Below, one piece after another: positions 1 to 13,821 of a stretch of DNA of 64,000 bases; within the stretch, counting starts at the first letter, position 1; each line of letters opens with the position of its first letter. The notes under the pieces were generated by a model. It was not told where the DNA came from, did not search any database, and saw nothing but the letters and a program-made list of their open reading frames with translations. A program made the translations under genes and the position numbers. The stretch comes from Gymnopilus junonius (Eukaryota > Basidiomycota > Agaricomycetes > Agaricales > Galerinaceae), in NCBI GenBank assembly GCA_015501075.1, contig JADNYJ010000021.1, positions 303,523 to 367,522 on the forward strand. The letters are read 5' to 3'.

Positions 1-9
1 TCAAGTGCT

Positions 10-813
10 TACCGTGTCGGAAAACCGCTAAGGGCATTATAATGCCGATAATGCCGATAATGCGGAGCCTTAATTATAATCCAATTATAACGCAAAGTGG
101 ATATTCCGTAATTCGGCATGCCAATTATAATGCTCGAGGTCGATTATAATGCACAGGGCCTATTTTAGGAAAATAGAAGCAGTGCCTCCTGGCACTTTAC
201 TTATTTCATTCTTACCTTTGTATTTCCGCTCTCACGGTTATTACTTACTTACTTACCTAAGATTCTCGAAATTAAGTGGCGTACGCGTGAATCGAACACG
301 AGACTTACTTGAGATAATAACCTTGAGACGTACATAACTTACCGCTGCGCCATAGCACTTTTTAATGGTGAAGGAACCTAGAGCTTCATAGCAGCCAGCG
401 ACGGCATCTTAACAGCCTGATTGATCGAAGTCCCTATATTTGCCTATCCAAACACTACAGTGGTCTCCTCCCTACTTTTAGCTGCTTAATGTCAGTGATA
501 ATTGATGTAAAATATAAAATATCTAATTGCACTTTGAATGACAGTCAAATCTTGGGGGGATCAAGCAGAATCGACGTTGAACCCAATGCCATATAAACCA
601 ACCGATAGCTCGGGACTTGATCACTCAGACCGCTTAGCCGGCTCCGGCATTACCGACATCCGATCTGCATTATCTTATCAGTCCCTTTGATTATAATTCA
701 ACCGGTAGAGCTATAAATGGAATCCGGGCATCATAATGTGCATTATAACGGGGTTTGCCTGGGAAATAATGCGCACCGCATTATAATGCCCTCCGGGGTT
801 TTCCGACACGGTA
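10..813. mobile_element. Non-autonomous terminal-inverted-repeat element (MITE-like)
   Basis: The two ends are inverted copies of each other. The left end reads TACCGTGTCGGAAAACC and the right end is its reverse complement; the match resumes over AGGGCATTATAATG just inside. The interior is AT-rich and carries repeated ATTATAATGC words near both ends, including the palindrome GCATTATAATGC. No transposase can be read, so this is most likely a short element mobilised in trans. I could not identify a clear target-site duplication, so the superfamily is unassigned. It lies about 460 bp upstream of the P450 gene. Confidence 0.75.
277..357 (-). other. tRNA-like sequence inside the inverted-repeat element
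   Basis: Read on the minus strand there is a perfect A-box (TGGCGCAGCGGT) followed about 50 nt later by a B-box-like GTGTTCGATTCAC, the spacing of an internal Pol III promoter. The T-arm can pair over four bases. The acceptor stem pairs poorly and no clean anticodon stem is visible, so this is probably a decayed tRNA or a tRNA-derived (SINE-type) piece carried by the element rather than a working tRNA. Confidence 0.45.
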
Positions 814-1121
814 TGTCGTAAAGTGTGAACAAATGGTCGAAGTTCCTTCTTTGACTTGTCATAGTTGATTCGTCACAACCGGTTATCCGAAAACGACGAC
901 GGAGAAAGCGCAGGGAACTCTGTTGTTTCTATGTATTCAATATACGCGTCCTATGGGTTGCTCGGAGTCGGCGAGAGTATGGCATTGCAATTGTGGATTG
1001 CGTATCTTCCTGCCGAGGCAAATCCTGGCTTACCTTCCAAGCCCTGCCCCCGAGATGTCTTGTGTCTCACGAAGGTTCCTCATGATTTTCTGATTCCATC
1101 TTTCGATAGAGGGCGACAGCA

Positions 1122-1130
1122 TATATATAA
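1122..1130 (+). promoter_or_regulatory. TATA-like box of the CYP63-type gene
   Basis: TATATATAA lies about 140 bp upstream of the start codon at 1272. It is followed by a pyrimidine-rich stretch, a common arrangement in fungal promoters. Confidence 0.45.
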
Positions 1131-1271
1131 CAACCGAGCTTTGTCCATTAACCTCCATCTCATTGTCTACTCTTTCTTTCCACCCCCTTTACTACCTACC
1201 CCTCAGTCTTGTTTTGCCAAGTGTCTCATTCATTATAGCACCCGCTGCATAACTGAGACAATTCTCCTTTA

Positions 1272-3628
1272 ATGAGTCTACCACCAGGACCCGTGTACAT
1301 TCTGCAAAATCTGCCCTACGTTGTGGGCCCACCGGCTGCTGCACTCATCGCAGCTAAGCTCCTTCCACTCGCTAGCGTCGAGCTGCCGACATGGGCGATC
1401 ATCCTAGGGTCCATTCTCTCCCTTCCTGTGGCGTGGTTCCTTCAAATACAATACAGGGACTTCGTCGATCAGCGAGCGGCCGCAGCACATGGAGCAGTGT
1501 TACCTCCGAAGATACATAGTAAATGGCCTGGGGGGCTGGATGTGTTGAAGAGGTTTTTGGCCAACCTTTCTTCTGGATACCCTGGTGAGCTTCTCCGTCT
1601 CTGACGCAACCTTTTGATCCGTCGCTGATTTGATCGACGTTGAAGGTGATTTGTTCGTTGAGTTTACTAAGGAATATGGTCACACCTTCAACTTCAGGAT
1701 CTTGTTCGAGAATCGAGTGAGCAACTATGTCCCCTGTCTTGCTTTCAACTGTTAGCTTATGATCTGCCTGCTAGTTCTTCACCACAGAGCCAGAATATAT
1801 CAAGGCGATATTGGCCAGCCAGTTCGACAATTTCGAGAAAGGTATTTCACTCTCGAGAGAAACGACCTAGATGCTAACGCGTATTTAGGACCTGCATTAA
1901 ACGACCAAAACAAGCATATTCTCGGGACTGGTGTATTCAACTCCGATGGCGACATGTGGAAGTGAGTTTCGTTTCAACATTTGTGGTAAAGTTGAATCCA
2001 CCTGACGATCAAATAAATTGTAGATTCCATCGCGCAATGACTCGACCTTTCTTTAGTAAAGATCGAATCAGCCACTTCGACATATTCGACCGACGTGCGA
2101 CTGAAGCTCTTCGCCAACTGAAGCTTCGCCTTCGGGAAGGCTACCCCGTTGACATTCAAGATCTTGCGTCTCGTTTCACCATGGACTCTGCCACAGAATT
2201 TCTTTTCAACACGGATGTGCGCTCCCTCGACGCCGGCCTACCATACCCTCATTATTCTCCTTTGGTGAATACCTCAGCTGTCGACCATCCTGCAAACCAG
2301 TTTTCTCGAGCATTCGATGAAGCGCAAAGATTCATCGCCTTACGTGGGAGACGTGGCATCAACTGGCCGTTGTCCGAATTCTGGAAAGATGAAGTCAAGG
2401 AGAAAATGGTCATCGTAAGGGGCTTTATTGACCCAATCATTAAAACTGCTGTAGAGCGCAAACGGGCTTCAGGCGTCAGCGAAAAATCGAGCTCTGAGAA
2501 AGACAGAGAAGTGAAAGAGGGCGAGAGCTTGCTGGACCATTTGATCAATTATACTGAAGGTGGGCCAGTTCTGAACCACAGGAAGTGCTCTTCAGTAATC
2601 TGATTCTTTTGAAGACCAGACTGTGCTTCGTGACGAAGTATTGAATATCTTACTGGCAGGCCGCGATACTGTGAGCTTTTATCTCCGCCATTCCGTGGTT
2701 CATTATCTGACACTTTTGTCAAGACCACTAATAGCATTACCTTCGCCACCTATATGCTTGCTGAACATCCGGATGTTTTCGAGCGTCTGAGGCAGGAAGT
2801 TTTGGACAAAGTTGGAGAAACACGCCGCCCTACGTTTGAAGATATGAAAGATATGAAGTATCTCCGGGCAGTGATCAACGAAACGCTCAGGTTATACCCC
2901 GCAGTGTGAGTGATTTTCAATAAATTATGGGATTAAGACGTCGAACTAATGGTTGACATTTGCAGGCCTTTCAATATTCGAAGCACGAACAAGCCTGTGG
3001 TTCTTCCTGGAAAATACGGAAACCTGCCATTCTACCTACCTCCGAATAGCAAGTAAGCCTTCTTACAACCATCTGTCTCCATGTAAAATTTAATGCATTC
3101 CTCAGAGCTCCTTACAGTGTATTCATGATGCACCGAAGGAAAGATCTTTGGGGTCCCGATGGTAAGAAAAATTATTAGTCGAAGCGTGGACTGAAAGTTT
3201 AACCTTGTTTTAAAGCTGATGTATTTGACCCGGATCGGTTCCTCGACACTAGGTTGAAGAAGTACCTCACTCCCAATCCTTTCATCTTCTTGCCATTCAA
3301 CGCCGGACCGAGGATATGTTTAGGACAACAGGTATTGTCGTCCAGTCAAAATTTCCGCGCTGTCACTAATTACATTCTTGCTCCAAAGTTTGCTTATCAC
3401 GAAACCTCGTTCTTCCTCATTAGATTGTTGCAACAATTCTCTGGTATCACCCACGTTTATGAGGCGCAGCCGAGTCCTGCAGGCCGACCTCTCGCATCCT
3501 GGAAAGGAGCTGAGGGTCCCAAAGGACGGGATAAACTAAGGCTTAAGACCTATTTGACTATGAGTGCTAATGGAGGCTGCTGGGTCAAGCTTGAGGAGGC
3601 GCAGGTTCAGAACAATGTATCTGTTTAA
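1272..3628 (+). CDS. Cytochrome P450 monooxygenase, CYP63-like
   Basis: This is a heme-thiolate monooxygenase, expected at the ER membrane with NADPH-P450 reductase as electron donor. The start MSLPPGP and the hydrophobic N-terminus fit CYP63 proteins of wood-decay basidiomycetes, which are linked to oxidation of alkanes, fatty acids and aromatics. The gene has about nine exons, and the reading frame can be followed across all junctions. The I-helix motif AGRDT lies near 2660, the ExxR helix (ETLR) near 2880, and the heme loop [10 protein letters not shown] near 3297-3326. The C-terminal stretch [15 protein letters not shown] also suits the family, and the protein (roughly 590 residues) ends at 3628. 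All hallmark residues are present and the gene looks functional. The subfamily assignment is from memory of the family and was not checked by search. Confidence 0.88.
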
Positions 3629-4189
3629 TCAGTCGATAGCGGACGTTCAGCCAGCCCTGCTACATTTTTGGTTTGGCCTGTAGTTATCGATTACTTGTGT
3701 TCTATAGACGTATATTATGTTCTCAAGATAATAGTTCGATATAAATACACTTTCAAATTTGACATTCGTGATCAGGATGCCTAGGTGCGCGGATTTTAAA
3801 CCGCTTTTGGAAATTCATACCTTTTCGGAATGTGGCGTAAATTGATGGAAGCCTCCGGTCTTCAAACTGTTTTGACTACTTCAAGTTGACTGGCCTGTCT
3901 TTGGCTCTGACCCCGTTGTATTTCTCACATCTCAATATGATCCTCTGTCGACCGAACCGCGTCGGACGTGCTCATTCTCAAATATCAGATAAAATACAGG
4001 TTATTTCAGTAAAATAAAACTGGGTCTCCAAAACATAGTTCATACAACGTTACATAGAATGGTAGACATAAAATCAGTCAGTGCAATGAAGGCAGGCTAA
4101 ACATCCAGCTAAACATTGGATTTACAAAGGACTTTTAGTTGCTCCAGTTGCCATAAATATGTTCTTTCTGCATGATACTACAAGGCAAA
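3629..4189. other. Intergenic, no gene seen
   Basis: This is the 3' flank of the P450 gene and the stretch before the truncated effector pseudogene. It is AT-rich with no extended reading frame, tRNA or repeat that I can recognise. Confidence 0.5.
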
Positions 4190-5300
4190 ACCCCCTGTAC
4201 CAGGATCAATCGGTGTCGGGTTGGGAAACAGACAGGAGAGTCTATGAGATGTCGAGTTCTTGACGTTCTGATAATTAGTTTTCAATATCTACTCGATGGC
4301 GCGACAAGACCTTAAAGACGAGGGCCAACTGGATAATGACATTATCAGAGGCATGGAGCCCAAAGGAAAGGTCGAGCGTGAGCAGTTTGGTCACGTAGAT
4401 TGATGCGACACAAACAGCAATGGAAACTTCGAGCGGATTTGCTGTGGCACCAATGGGAATGATAAGGAAATTACAGAACTCATGGAAGGACTTGTACTGC
4501 AAATGAAGGTGAGCACAGAGTTCAAGTGACAAACATTGCACATCGAACCTCATCTTTAGAGATTATTTTGCTGCAGTTAACAATAGCTTGGAGAAGAGCA
4601 TCCCCGGACGGGCCCAACGAGTTCTTTAGCTCAAGAATATCTCACTCACTAGTTCCTACATTCGCTGCGTCGACTAGCTCTGTGATCGCCTCCTCACGCG
4701 GGCCCTTACTTGCATAAAACTTGACCGCGCGACAGATGTAGTTGGCAACACAAAAAGCTTCGTTCTCAGAAATGTTAACTTGTCCGAGATTGCCGAAACT
4801 TTGCTGCAAGGCGGCAAGGGCAGGGCTGAAAATCGCAGCAGGGGCTCCGCCAGGCAGACCTATGTGGATGTCAGGCTCTTCCCCGCCAAACACCTTCTTC
4901 AGCAGGCGGGATTCCTTGACCAGTTCCGATGGCGAAGGAAGGGATAAACGATTATTTAAACAATCATTGAGGGCTAAGGCATAAATGAGAAAGGTGAGTA
5001 GCCATAAGATGCCAGCATAATGGCCACCTTTCTTGGCCTTCCTTTTATACACAGTTGTTGATCAGATGCGGGCCATGAGGAAAGACCAATGAAAGACTGG
5101 TCACATCCTTGATCTGACTATCGGCTAGTTGCCCATGAAGCCACTGAAGGGCACACTTCTGCAAGGTTTTCTCGGGTTCGATCTACAATCGCCTCCAATA
5201 GTTGCACGGCCTAACTATCGGAACGTATCTTAATGACCAAGAAAAGAGGCTTTTCTGCAGGAAATAACAGGCGAATTTCACATGGTCATGTAAGAAAACA
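4190..5300 (-). pseudogene. Truncated Crinkler-type (CR) effector-like gene, REase-like part only
   Basis: The minus strand matches the gene at 50126-51560 over most of its length but stops just before the kinase domain. What remains is part of the N-terminal header (5080-5300, with deletions and frame shifts) and the middle domain, readable at 4642-5052 and 4275-4553. The stretch LELKNSLGPSGDALLQA (about 4575-4632) has the E-x-K signature expected of a PD-(D/E)XK nuclease-like fold, which is known in fungal and oomycete CR effectors. One extra base near 4285 closes the frame relative to the paralogue. It lies between intact conserved genes, apparently as a solitary relic. The family assignment rests on the header, the E-x-K motif and the paralogue's kinase domain, and is an inference. 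Confidence 0.6.
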
Positions 5301-6039
5301 CTGTTTAAAACCCAAGTAACGCAAATGTCGGGGAGCCCGAAAAAGAAAAACATTTAAAATAGCGGCCTGGAGGAAAAAACCCAGCACCAAATTCAGTACT
5401 TAGCACATCGCCTTGGAAACCTGCGGCGTGCGCAGACCGCCTTGTCCGCAGCAACCAAGGCCAACTGTGAGGACGTACAGTGCATTTGCGAAATAGCCGA
5501 ACAGCCAAAGAGTCGTTCGACTGGCATACTTATTTTATGGTCGGCGCAATTCCCCGTCATATGAGCCTGCGGACATCGCTAGCGAAGGCGAGAACATGAA
5601 TGTATTGTCAGTTAAGACTGGATTTTTCAATAAACGTCTTTGGTGACTTCAAATTCCTGTATGGCATAGGTTTTGTGTAGCCATGGACAGGTAATTTGCA
5701 TACTTCGTTCAACGTTGCGTGTCACCCACTGATCATCGGCCTTGGGTAGAGCGGAACGGATTCTCGGAACAAACCAGGGAGATCCAGGGTCGGTAATAAA
5801 TGCCAGATCAGGCAACGCCATCACCTGTCACCGGCTCCGAACTCGGCTTCCATGTGGCAAGCCACCGCAAAACGTGTAATGAAATGTCTTGGCATTGGTG
5901 TTCTGCGCTTCACTCCAACCTTTGACTTCGCTTGGCACTTGGTGAAACATAACTGTCATGAAAAGAAGAACAAGGATGACGCAGCTCGCAGTCGCATCGC
6001 TGCGCGGCGGCGACTGCGACGTTCTTTCTGCTGCTGGGA
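5301..6039. other. Intergenic, upstream of the first actin gene
   Basis: No coding region is supported here. Short open frames on both strands have no recognisable composition or motifs. The right end is the promoter of the actin gene that follows. Confidence 0.45.
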
Positions 6040-6046
6040 TATAAAA
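6040..6046 (+). promoter_or_regulatory. TATA box of first actin gene
   Basis: TATAAAA lies 102 bp upstream of the actin start codon at 6142, a typical distance for a strongly expressed fungal gene. Confidence 0.6.
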
Positions 6047-6141
6047 CGGCTCTGGCGATTTCGAAGAGGACTCGCAAACCCACCAACTGAATTTCTTAAA
6101 CTCACAAGCCAAGTAACTTCTTCGTTAACCTCAAGTGAATC

Positions 6142-7724
6142 ATGGAAGACGATATCTCTGCAATTGTACGTTTCTTACCTTTACAGTTTGATGATGAAGC
6201 TGACGCACCTTTTCTTCTAGGTTATTGACAATGGATCTGGCATGTGTAAGGCTGGGTGTAAGTGTCTGTCCGTATCCTTATTTCCTGCTTGAAAATGAAG
6301 TCCTGTTGGTCTTGTATAGTTGCCGGTAAATTTCAGAGTTCTGCTGCTCTTTGAATTTCTTTCTCAATAATATATAACTAGGTGATGATGCTCCCCGCGC
6401 TGTTTTCCCGTCAGTGTTTTCTGCCTTTTTGTTCTCGTTACATTTGAGGCTCAACCGTTTTCAGCTCAATCGTTGGTCGCGCTCGCCACCTTGGCGTCAT
6501 GGTCGGCTTGGGCAGCAAGGATTCTTGGGTTGGGTAAGGCTCCGAATATTATATATTCCAGCATATCACTCATTTATAATGAATGCTTTCTCAAACAGAG
6601 ATGAAGCGCAGGCCAAGCGTGGAGTCCTTTCCCTCAAGTACCCCATCGAGCATGGAATCGTTACCAACTGGGACGACATGGAAAAGATTTGGCACCACAC
6701 GTTCTACAACGAACTCCGCATCGCACCCGAGGAGCATCCCGTCCTCTTGACCGAAGCTCCGCTCAACCCCAAGGCCAACCGTGAAAAGATGACCCAGATC
6801 ATGTTCGAGACGTTCAATGTACCCGCGTTCTACGTTCAGATCCAGGCCGTGCTCTCCTTGTACGCCTCTGGACGTACCACTGGTATCGTTTTGGACTCTG
6901 GCGATGGTGTCTCTCATACTGTCCCAATTTATGAGGGGTTCGCGTTGCCACATGCCATTCAGAGGTTGGATTTGGCTGGAAGGGATTTAACGGATTATTT
7001 GATCAAGAATTTGATGGAGAGGGGATATCCGTTCACGACGAGTGCGGAGAGGGAGGTTGTGCGAGATATTAAGGAGAAGCTGTGTTACGTGGCGTTGGAC
7101 TTCGAGCAGGAGTTGCAGGTTGCGGCTACTTCTTCGGCTATTGAGAAGAGTTATGAGTTGCCGGATGGGCAGGTTATTACCATTGGCAATGAGAGGTATG
7201 TCGTGCGTTCTGGGACACGAAGGTTGGTGCTAATAATGTTGGGAAAGGTTCCGTGCCCCCGAAGCTCTCTTCCAGCCTGCGTTCATAGGGCTCGAATCGG
7301 CTGGTATTCACGAGACTGTGTAAGCACTTGACGTCCTCTCGCAAAGACTGTTTTCATTGACTAGTTTCCTAGTTACAACTCTATCTTCAAATGCGACCTC
7401 GATGTCCGTCGTGAACTTTACGGAAATATCGTGCTCTCTGGAGGGTCCACCATGTTCCCTGGCATCACCGATCGCTTGCAGAAGGAATTGACTGCTCTCG
7501 CTCCTTCCAGCATGAAAGTCAAAGTCGTCGCTCCCCCTGAGCGCAAGTACTCAGTGTGGATTGGAGGTTCTATCCTGGCATCCCTTAGCACCTTCCAGAA
7601 CCTTTGGTGCTCTAAGCAAGAGTATGATGAGTCTGGACCTGCTATCGTTCATCGCAGTGAGTTTTGCTATTTTACGTTCCTCGCTGCAGTTTTCCTAACG
7701 AGACTCTTTCTAGAATGCTTCTAG
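6142..7724 (+). CDS. Actin, divergent paralogue
   Basis: Cytoskeletal actin, the ATP-binding monomer of microfilaments. The first exon encodes MEDDISAI and the gene ends with the canonical HRKCF. Seven or eight exons join in frame through to the stop at 7722-7724. The nucleotide-binding motifs [22 protein letters not shown] and [12 protein letters not shown] are present, and the total is close to the usual 375 residues. It differs from ordinary actin in the otherwise almost invariant segment after SIVGR: here [26 protein letters not shown], against the canonical form seen in the gene downstream. This makes it the faster-evolving member of a tandem pair with the same exon layout. No frame break is seen. 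It could be a specialised actin or one under relaxed constraint. Confidence 0.93.
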
Positions 7725-8502
7725 ATGCCGTGGAATGGAGCAGGAGTCGCTTTTAGCCTGGTGCAATTTTCAAACCTGTAAATTCATATATTTGTGTTAC
7801 GTGCCTACGATGTTGTACGTCAGATGTGCACAATATATAGCCTGATTTTGCTGTTCCTGAGTCCTCTCGGGAACGCGAAGTTGAATATCTATGCGTAATT
7901 GAGAATCGGAGCCGATTGGCGCCCACCATTTATAAGATCCGATGGTGGAGGGGTGCTATTTAAATGCATTCCGCCACGCTGTCGAGTCTTCCTGAAGGAT
8001 GCCAAGACATATATTTCTGCGCATTGGCATCGCATTTGAGCACCTGTGACTCTTACCTGGGATGTCCTGTGAGAAGGATTCCTCACCGGGATTTAACCGA
8101 GCCCCGGAGGCCATTTTTGTCCCATTCAAAAAAGGACAAAGAGCCCATAGCGTCGAAAGGAACTTGAATTATTTCTTCCCCAGTTAAAAGCCGCACAAAA
8201 GCTGCAAAGTGAGACCTTGGTGGTCGGAAGGAGGAGGACACAGCCCGCGGCCACAGAGTCTATAAAAGGAAATGGAATAAGCCTGCCCTCACGCCATCGG
8301 ATAAGCCCAAGAGCCCTGGAAACCCTGTTGATCACTCCTTCGTCCATCACCTCACCAATCCGGAGCAGCTTCAGGTCAGTGCCTCTTTCCTGCTCGTCGC
8401 CGTCCATAACGGCGTCCGCAGCTCGCAGCTGATTCGCTTACTGACTCTTTTGTTGGCCATCTGTCGTTCTCCATAACTCCTGCTGCGCATTTCCGCCATC
8501 AC

Positions 8503-8510
8503 TATATAAA
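8503..8510 (+). promoter_or_regulatory. TATA box of second actin gene
   Basis: TATATAAA lies about 100 bp before the start codon at 8604. A pyrimidine-rich tract (8568-8590) sits between the two, as expected for a highly transcribed gene. A second TATA-like word (TATAAAAGG) occurs near 8260. Confidence 0.55.
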
Positions 8511-8603
8511 TCGATCAAACTCGCCATTACGAAAAGCCAGCTCAGACATCGACCCCCACAGCAACTTTCATCTTTTTTTCTTTTATTTTCACGAATAATT
8601 ACA

Positions 8604-10168
<1,565 letters not shown>

Positions 10169-10839
10169 GCTACTTTCTAATGACGATATCTGCATGTGCG
10201 AAGGAGTTCTTGTTTCTTTCTTAATACGAATACGACTATTGCTACATAGAAAATAAGTCTGGAGCAGGTGGTTGTGGTGGTCATGATGTTTTGGGACTCG
10301 TTAATACATACGTTCTTCTCATTTACTTTTCTTTCGAACTTCGAATACATGAAACTTGATATTTCTCCGTCGTCAGGTTTCTGGTGTAAGCGGGAGTGTT
10401 CGACGCTGCGGCTTGGTAACACTCCATAAACAGGTGAAGTAAGGACGACTTGCCATCTGCAGAGAATGTATCGAGTATCTTGCTGCGGAGTCTGTATGGA
10501 ATTCAAGTGCAATTTGATCGCCTTCCAATAAGTTTTGAAATATAATACGACAATTTCGCCATGCATGGCACTGCTTCGGTCCCTTTGCGCGAATCCAACG
10601 ATACGGTTACAAGATTACAGCTCGAAGGCAATGCATTTTACGGAATCCAACATTGTACTTTACTACAAACGTTCGTTCAATGCCTTGTTTACCGAGTAGC
10701 CCAGAACTGGTCACTTGCTGCCTCTTGGCTGTGCTGCGTTGCCTTGACTAGGCTCCCAGACCACAACTTAAAGGCAGTATAACTCTCTTGAAGTCGTCAC
10801 CCTTGGCTTACTGAGGCACAACTTTTATTCTTGACATTG
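10169..10839. other. Intergenic
   Basis: This is the actin 3' flank and the promoter region of the glycine-rich protein gene. A short frame at 10561-10782 has no recognisable features and I do not support it as a gene. Confidence 0.5.
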
Positions 10840-13505
10840 ATGACCGAGTATACTATCGATGCTCCTCCTGCATACGATACACTTTCCCTAGCCAATCCTG
10901 TCGACGACGACTCTGCTAGTTATACAGCACATGGTCTCGTCCCGACTTACGCTCCTCCAGCGCAGTTCAAGATAGGGTTCGCCACGACAGTAGGCCCCCT
11001 AGTATCAATACAGGAAATTAAAGGCCATCTTGCGCTTCTACGTTCGTTTGCAGATCTGAAGAGCCGGTTTGAAGCAGTCGAGACCCTTCCAGGGACCTTC
11101 CTACGTTGGAGAGGGAAAAGAGGTGGGCTTGGTTCATTGGCCTAGCTGTTGAGCGGTACGTGGCCACGTCCATATATTGATTCCGGGTCTAGAATGAGAC
11201 CGCTATAGGTTTGATTTATGGTGTCAGAATTTGACAATTCAGGATGCTGATGGAGATCCGGATGTGGTTATCCCTCCTATGGACGTTTTGATGGTTTGTA
11301 GACGACGTTACATTGTTCATGACGTGGCTTATACCAAAGACACATTGTAGGTCTGGCACACCTACATGTTAAACCCACGGTAAGCAGCACTACTTAACTA
11401 TCTGACTAATAGAATTCATTTTTTTCCAGATGGTATAGGGAGGATAGCATGCTAATCGAGAGATGTAAAGTGTTGAGGAGATTCGAACGCCACTTTCTAC
11501 ACCTTATGGAGAATCCATCATCAATGACACTCACTTCATTTCCCTCTGCTGCTCGAGTCGACTATTGGCAAGCAAAGACTGCCATGCCTTTTGACTTGCT
11601 TGAAAGCCTTCACACAATGAAATGCAAACTTATATCTTGTCCGAAATGTGGCACCATAATCGAAGTTGGTATGTGACTGGGACGACATCATCCAAACTTA
11701 GGCTAGCTTGTTAACTTCGTTTAGACGTTGTGAACGCCCAAGGCACAGGTTATCTTCAGCAGCAATTCGCTACATCCTGCCCAATGCCTGGTTGCAACCT
11801 TGGAGAAATCACGAAGGGAACGTTGGGGCTACGCAAACTTGCAGAAGATTTGGCTTCCCCAAACTCAGGTCTTGCGTAAGTCGATGTTCGGAGTCCTCTT
11901 TATGATGTCTATATTTGAACTCCAACTTTTGTAGAGGGACTTACTTTACCTCATCCTCCTTGGTTGACACGAAACGAGGCGATTTTCTGAAGAAGAAAAT
12001 CTCTGAAATTTCGCAGTCGTCTTCAGCGATTCCGTTAGCATCCTACATTCGTGGATCTTCGGCGTATCAAGAGGCCTTGATCCAGGCAATCATGGAACAC
12101 TTCAAGTATTCTATTGCAGATTTGAGAGATCAGATGCGTATTTTGACCCAGCCCAGTCTGTGAGTACGCCCGAGTAATCGATTTTGTGTGCTGTAAATCT
12201 CCGTCTTGTCATTAGAGTTGGACGTATTATGGCTGCGCATAGTGATGACAAGGTCTATTCAGTAGAGCTTACAGGTGCAGTGCGTGTTGACGTTATGTTT
12301 TATGTTCGAAATTGGAACTGACTTAACTTGGGGATGCATAAGGTTCTTCGACAAGGTTCTTTTATAGCCAAAATGCACGATCTCGGCTGGACACATCCTG
12401 GATTTTTCGACAGGCCGGATGATGAATTGGCGCTTCAACATGCCCTCGCAAGATATCATGCGTATGGTTTTTCTTTTCTCTGAATAGTTCCTGTAGAGCA
12501 TGAATACCCCTTAGCTTCTTAGACTTGATGGCGTCTTCTCCGACATCTTTCTTCGTACCAACGTTGGATATTGACCTTGTCTGGCACACACATCAGCTTA
12601 TGCCACAGAAATATGGCTCCGATTGTAGGCAATACGTCAAGCGGTTTATTGACCAGTGAGTGACTCGATCACCTTCATCTCCTGGATATTCTGACGCGTC
12701 ATCAAAATAGCGATGACAAGGTTGAAGGCCTGCGGTTATCGTCTGCCTTTGACATAACGTGCCGTGCGTGGAAAAGCAAGTTCAACGTCGAATACACCCA
12801 TTGCGGATGTCCAATCCCAGGCAAGTCCATTGGAGAACGCCTTTCTCGAATGGTCAAATTGCACAACGACAATGGGCCCCCTTCACATCTTTTACCCTAT
12901 GATCGACCAGATCTTCTGTCTGCTACACATCCAAGCGACCATAACGCCGTGCGTTTCGCAGCCAAAACTGAAGATATGCACGAGGCCACTACAAAGAAAT
13001 ACAAGGACCTCGCTATTAAAAAGAAATTCGCTAAGCTGAGGAAGGCGCAAGAAGACGCGGCGATGGCAGCCAAAGGGCAGCAAGGTAAAACAGGAGGCAA
13101 ATATGGGAACGAGAAATCTCAGGTCTATGACCATGAGTTTGCCTTCCTCGTCCCTGTGCCCATATTCTTTCCCGCTGGCCGCACCAGCTCAGAAACAGTT
13201 GGCAGCGCTACATGTATTTCTTCAGATGGTACATATGTTGTCTCTACCGCAGGATGCTCAAATGTACGTATCTCTAACAAGGAACCATTATACGTTTCAA
13301 GCATTTATATATTATATCTAGTGCGGCAGCTCTAGCGGATGTGGAGCAGGAGGATGCGCAGCCGGGTCCGCTGGTGGGGGTTGTGGCGGTGGTGAGTCTT
13401 CTCCGACACGTTAATTTCCTTTTCGTTGACATCCTTTCTGCAGGTGGTTGTGGTGGAGGGGGCTGTGGAGGTGGTTGCGGAGGCGGGGGTTGCGGAGGAG
13501 GATGA
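10840..13505 (+). CDS. Glycine-rich domain-containing protein (DUF1399/GRDP family)
   Basis: The exons give a protein of roughly 750 residues with the hallmarks of the GRDP family. These are IQEIKGHLALLRSFADLKSR near the start, a first VWHTYMLNPRWY motif, a second LVWHTHQLMP motif (about 12570-12600), paired Cys-x-x-Cys segments (SCPKCG and CPMPGC) that could bind a metal, and a Cys/Gly-rich tail made of GGGC-type repeats (13320-13502). GRDPs occur in fungi and plants, and their biochemical role is unclear. I start at the ATG at 10840. Near 11100 the frame shifts by one base: the family's REKRWAWFIGLAVER stretch is read in a different frame from the preceding exon with no intron between. That is either a lost base (possibly a sequencing error) or an unusual splice. 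The gene converges on the membrane-protein gene at 13822. Confidence 0.82.
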
Positions 13506-13821
13506 TAGGGCCTGTGGCTCGAGCCGTTGAAATCGACATCTTCGTCAATGGAACGATCCATACGTAACTTTCATTAATTCCGAGTTAAAACTCCCCGTGG
13601 ATTCACTGCCAAACACGTGCTGATGAGTTGGACTAATTATTATGGATATAAATGTATTCTATAGGGTATATTACAGGTTTAAACGTCCAGGTGCAGGGTG
13701 AGGCTCGCGCATAAAGAAACATGAAGCAGAAACAAAGCAAAAAAAATCATCATAGTGGACCAAACCCGTAGCATATTCTCCATCGAAAGGGACAGCCCCA
13801 AACCAGAAGGAAATGCTCACT

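Noticed and set aside
865..1272. 135-codon plus-strand frame before the P450
   Set aside because: It contains the P450 promoter and TATA box and has no protein-like composition.
13274..13561. Proline-rich open frame on the minus strand
   Set aside because: It is the antisense of the Gly/Cys repeat exon of the GRDP gene; poly-Pro is the expected complement of GGN codons.
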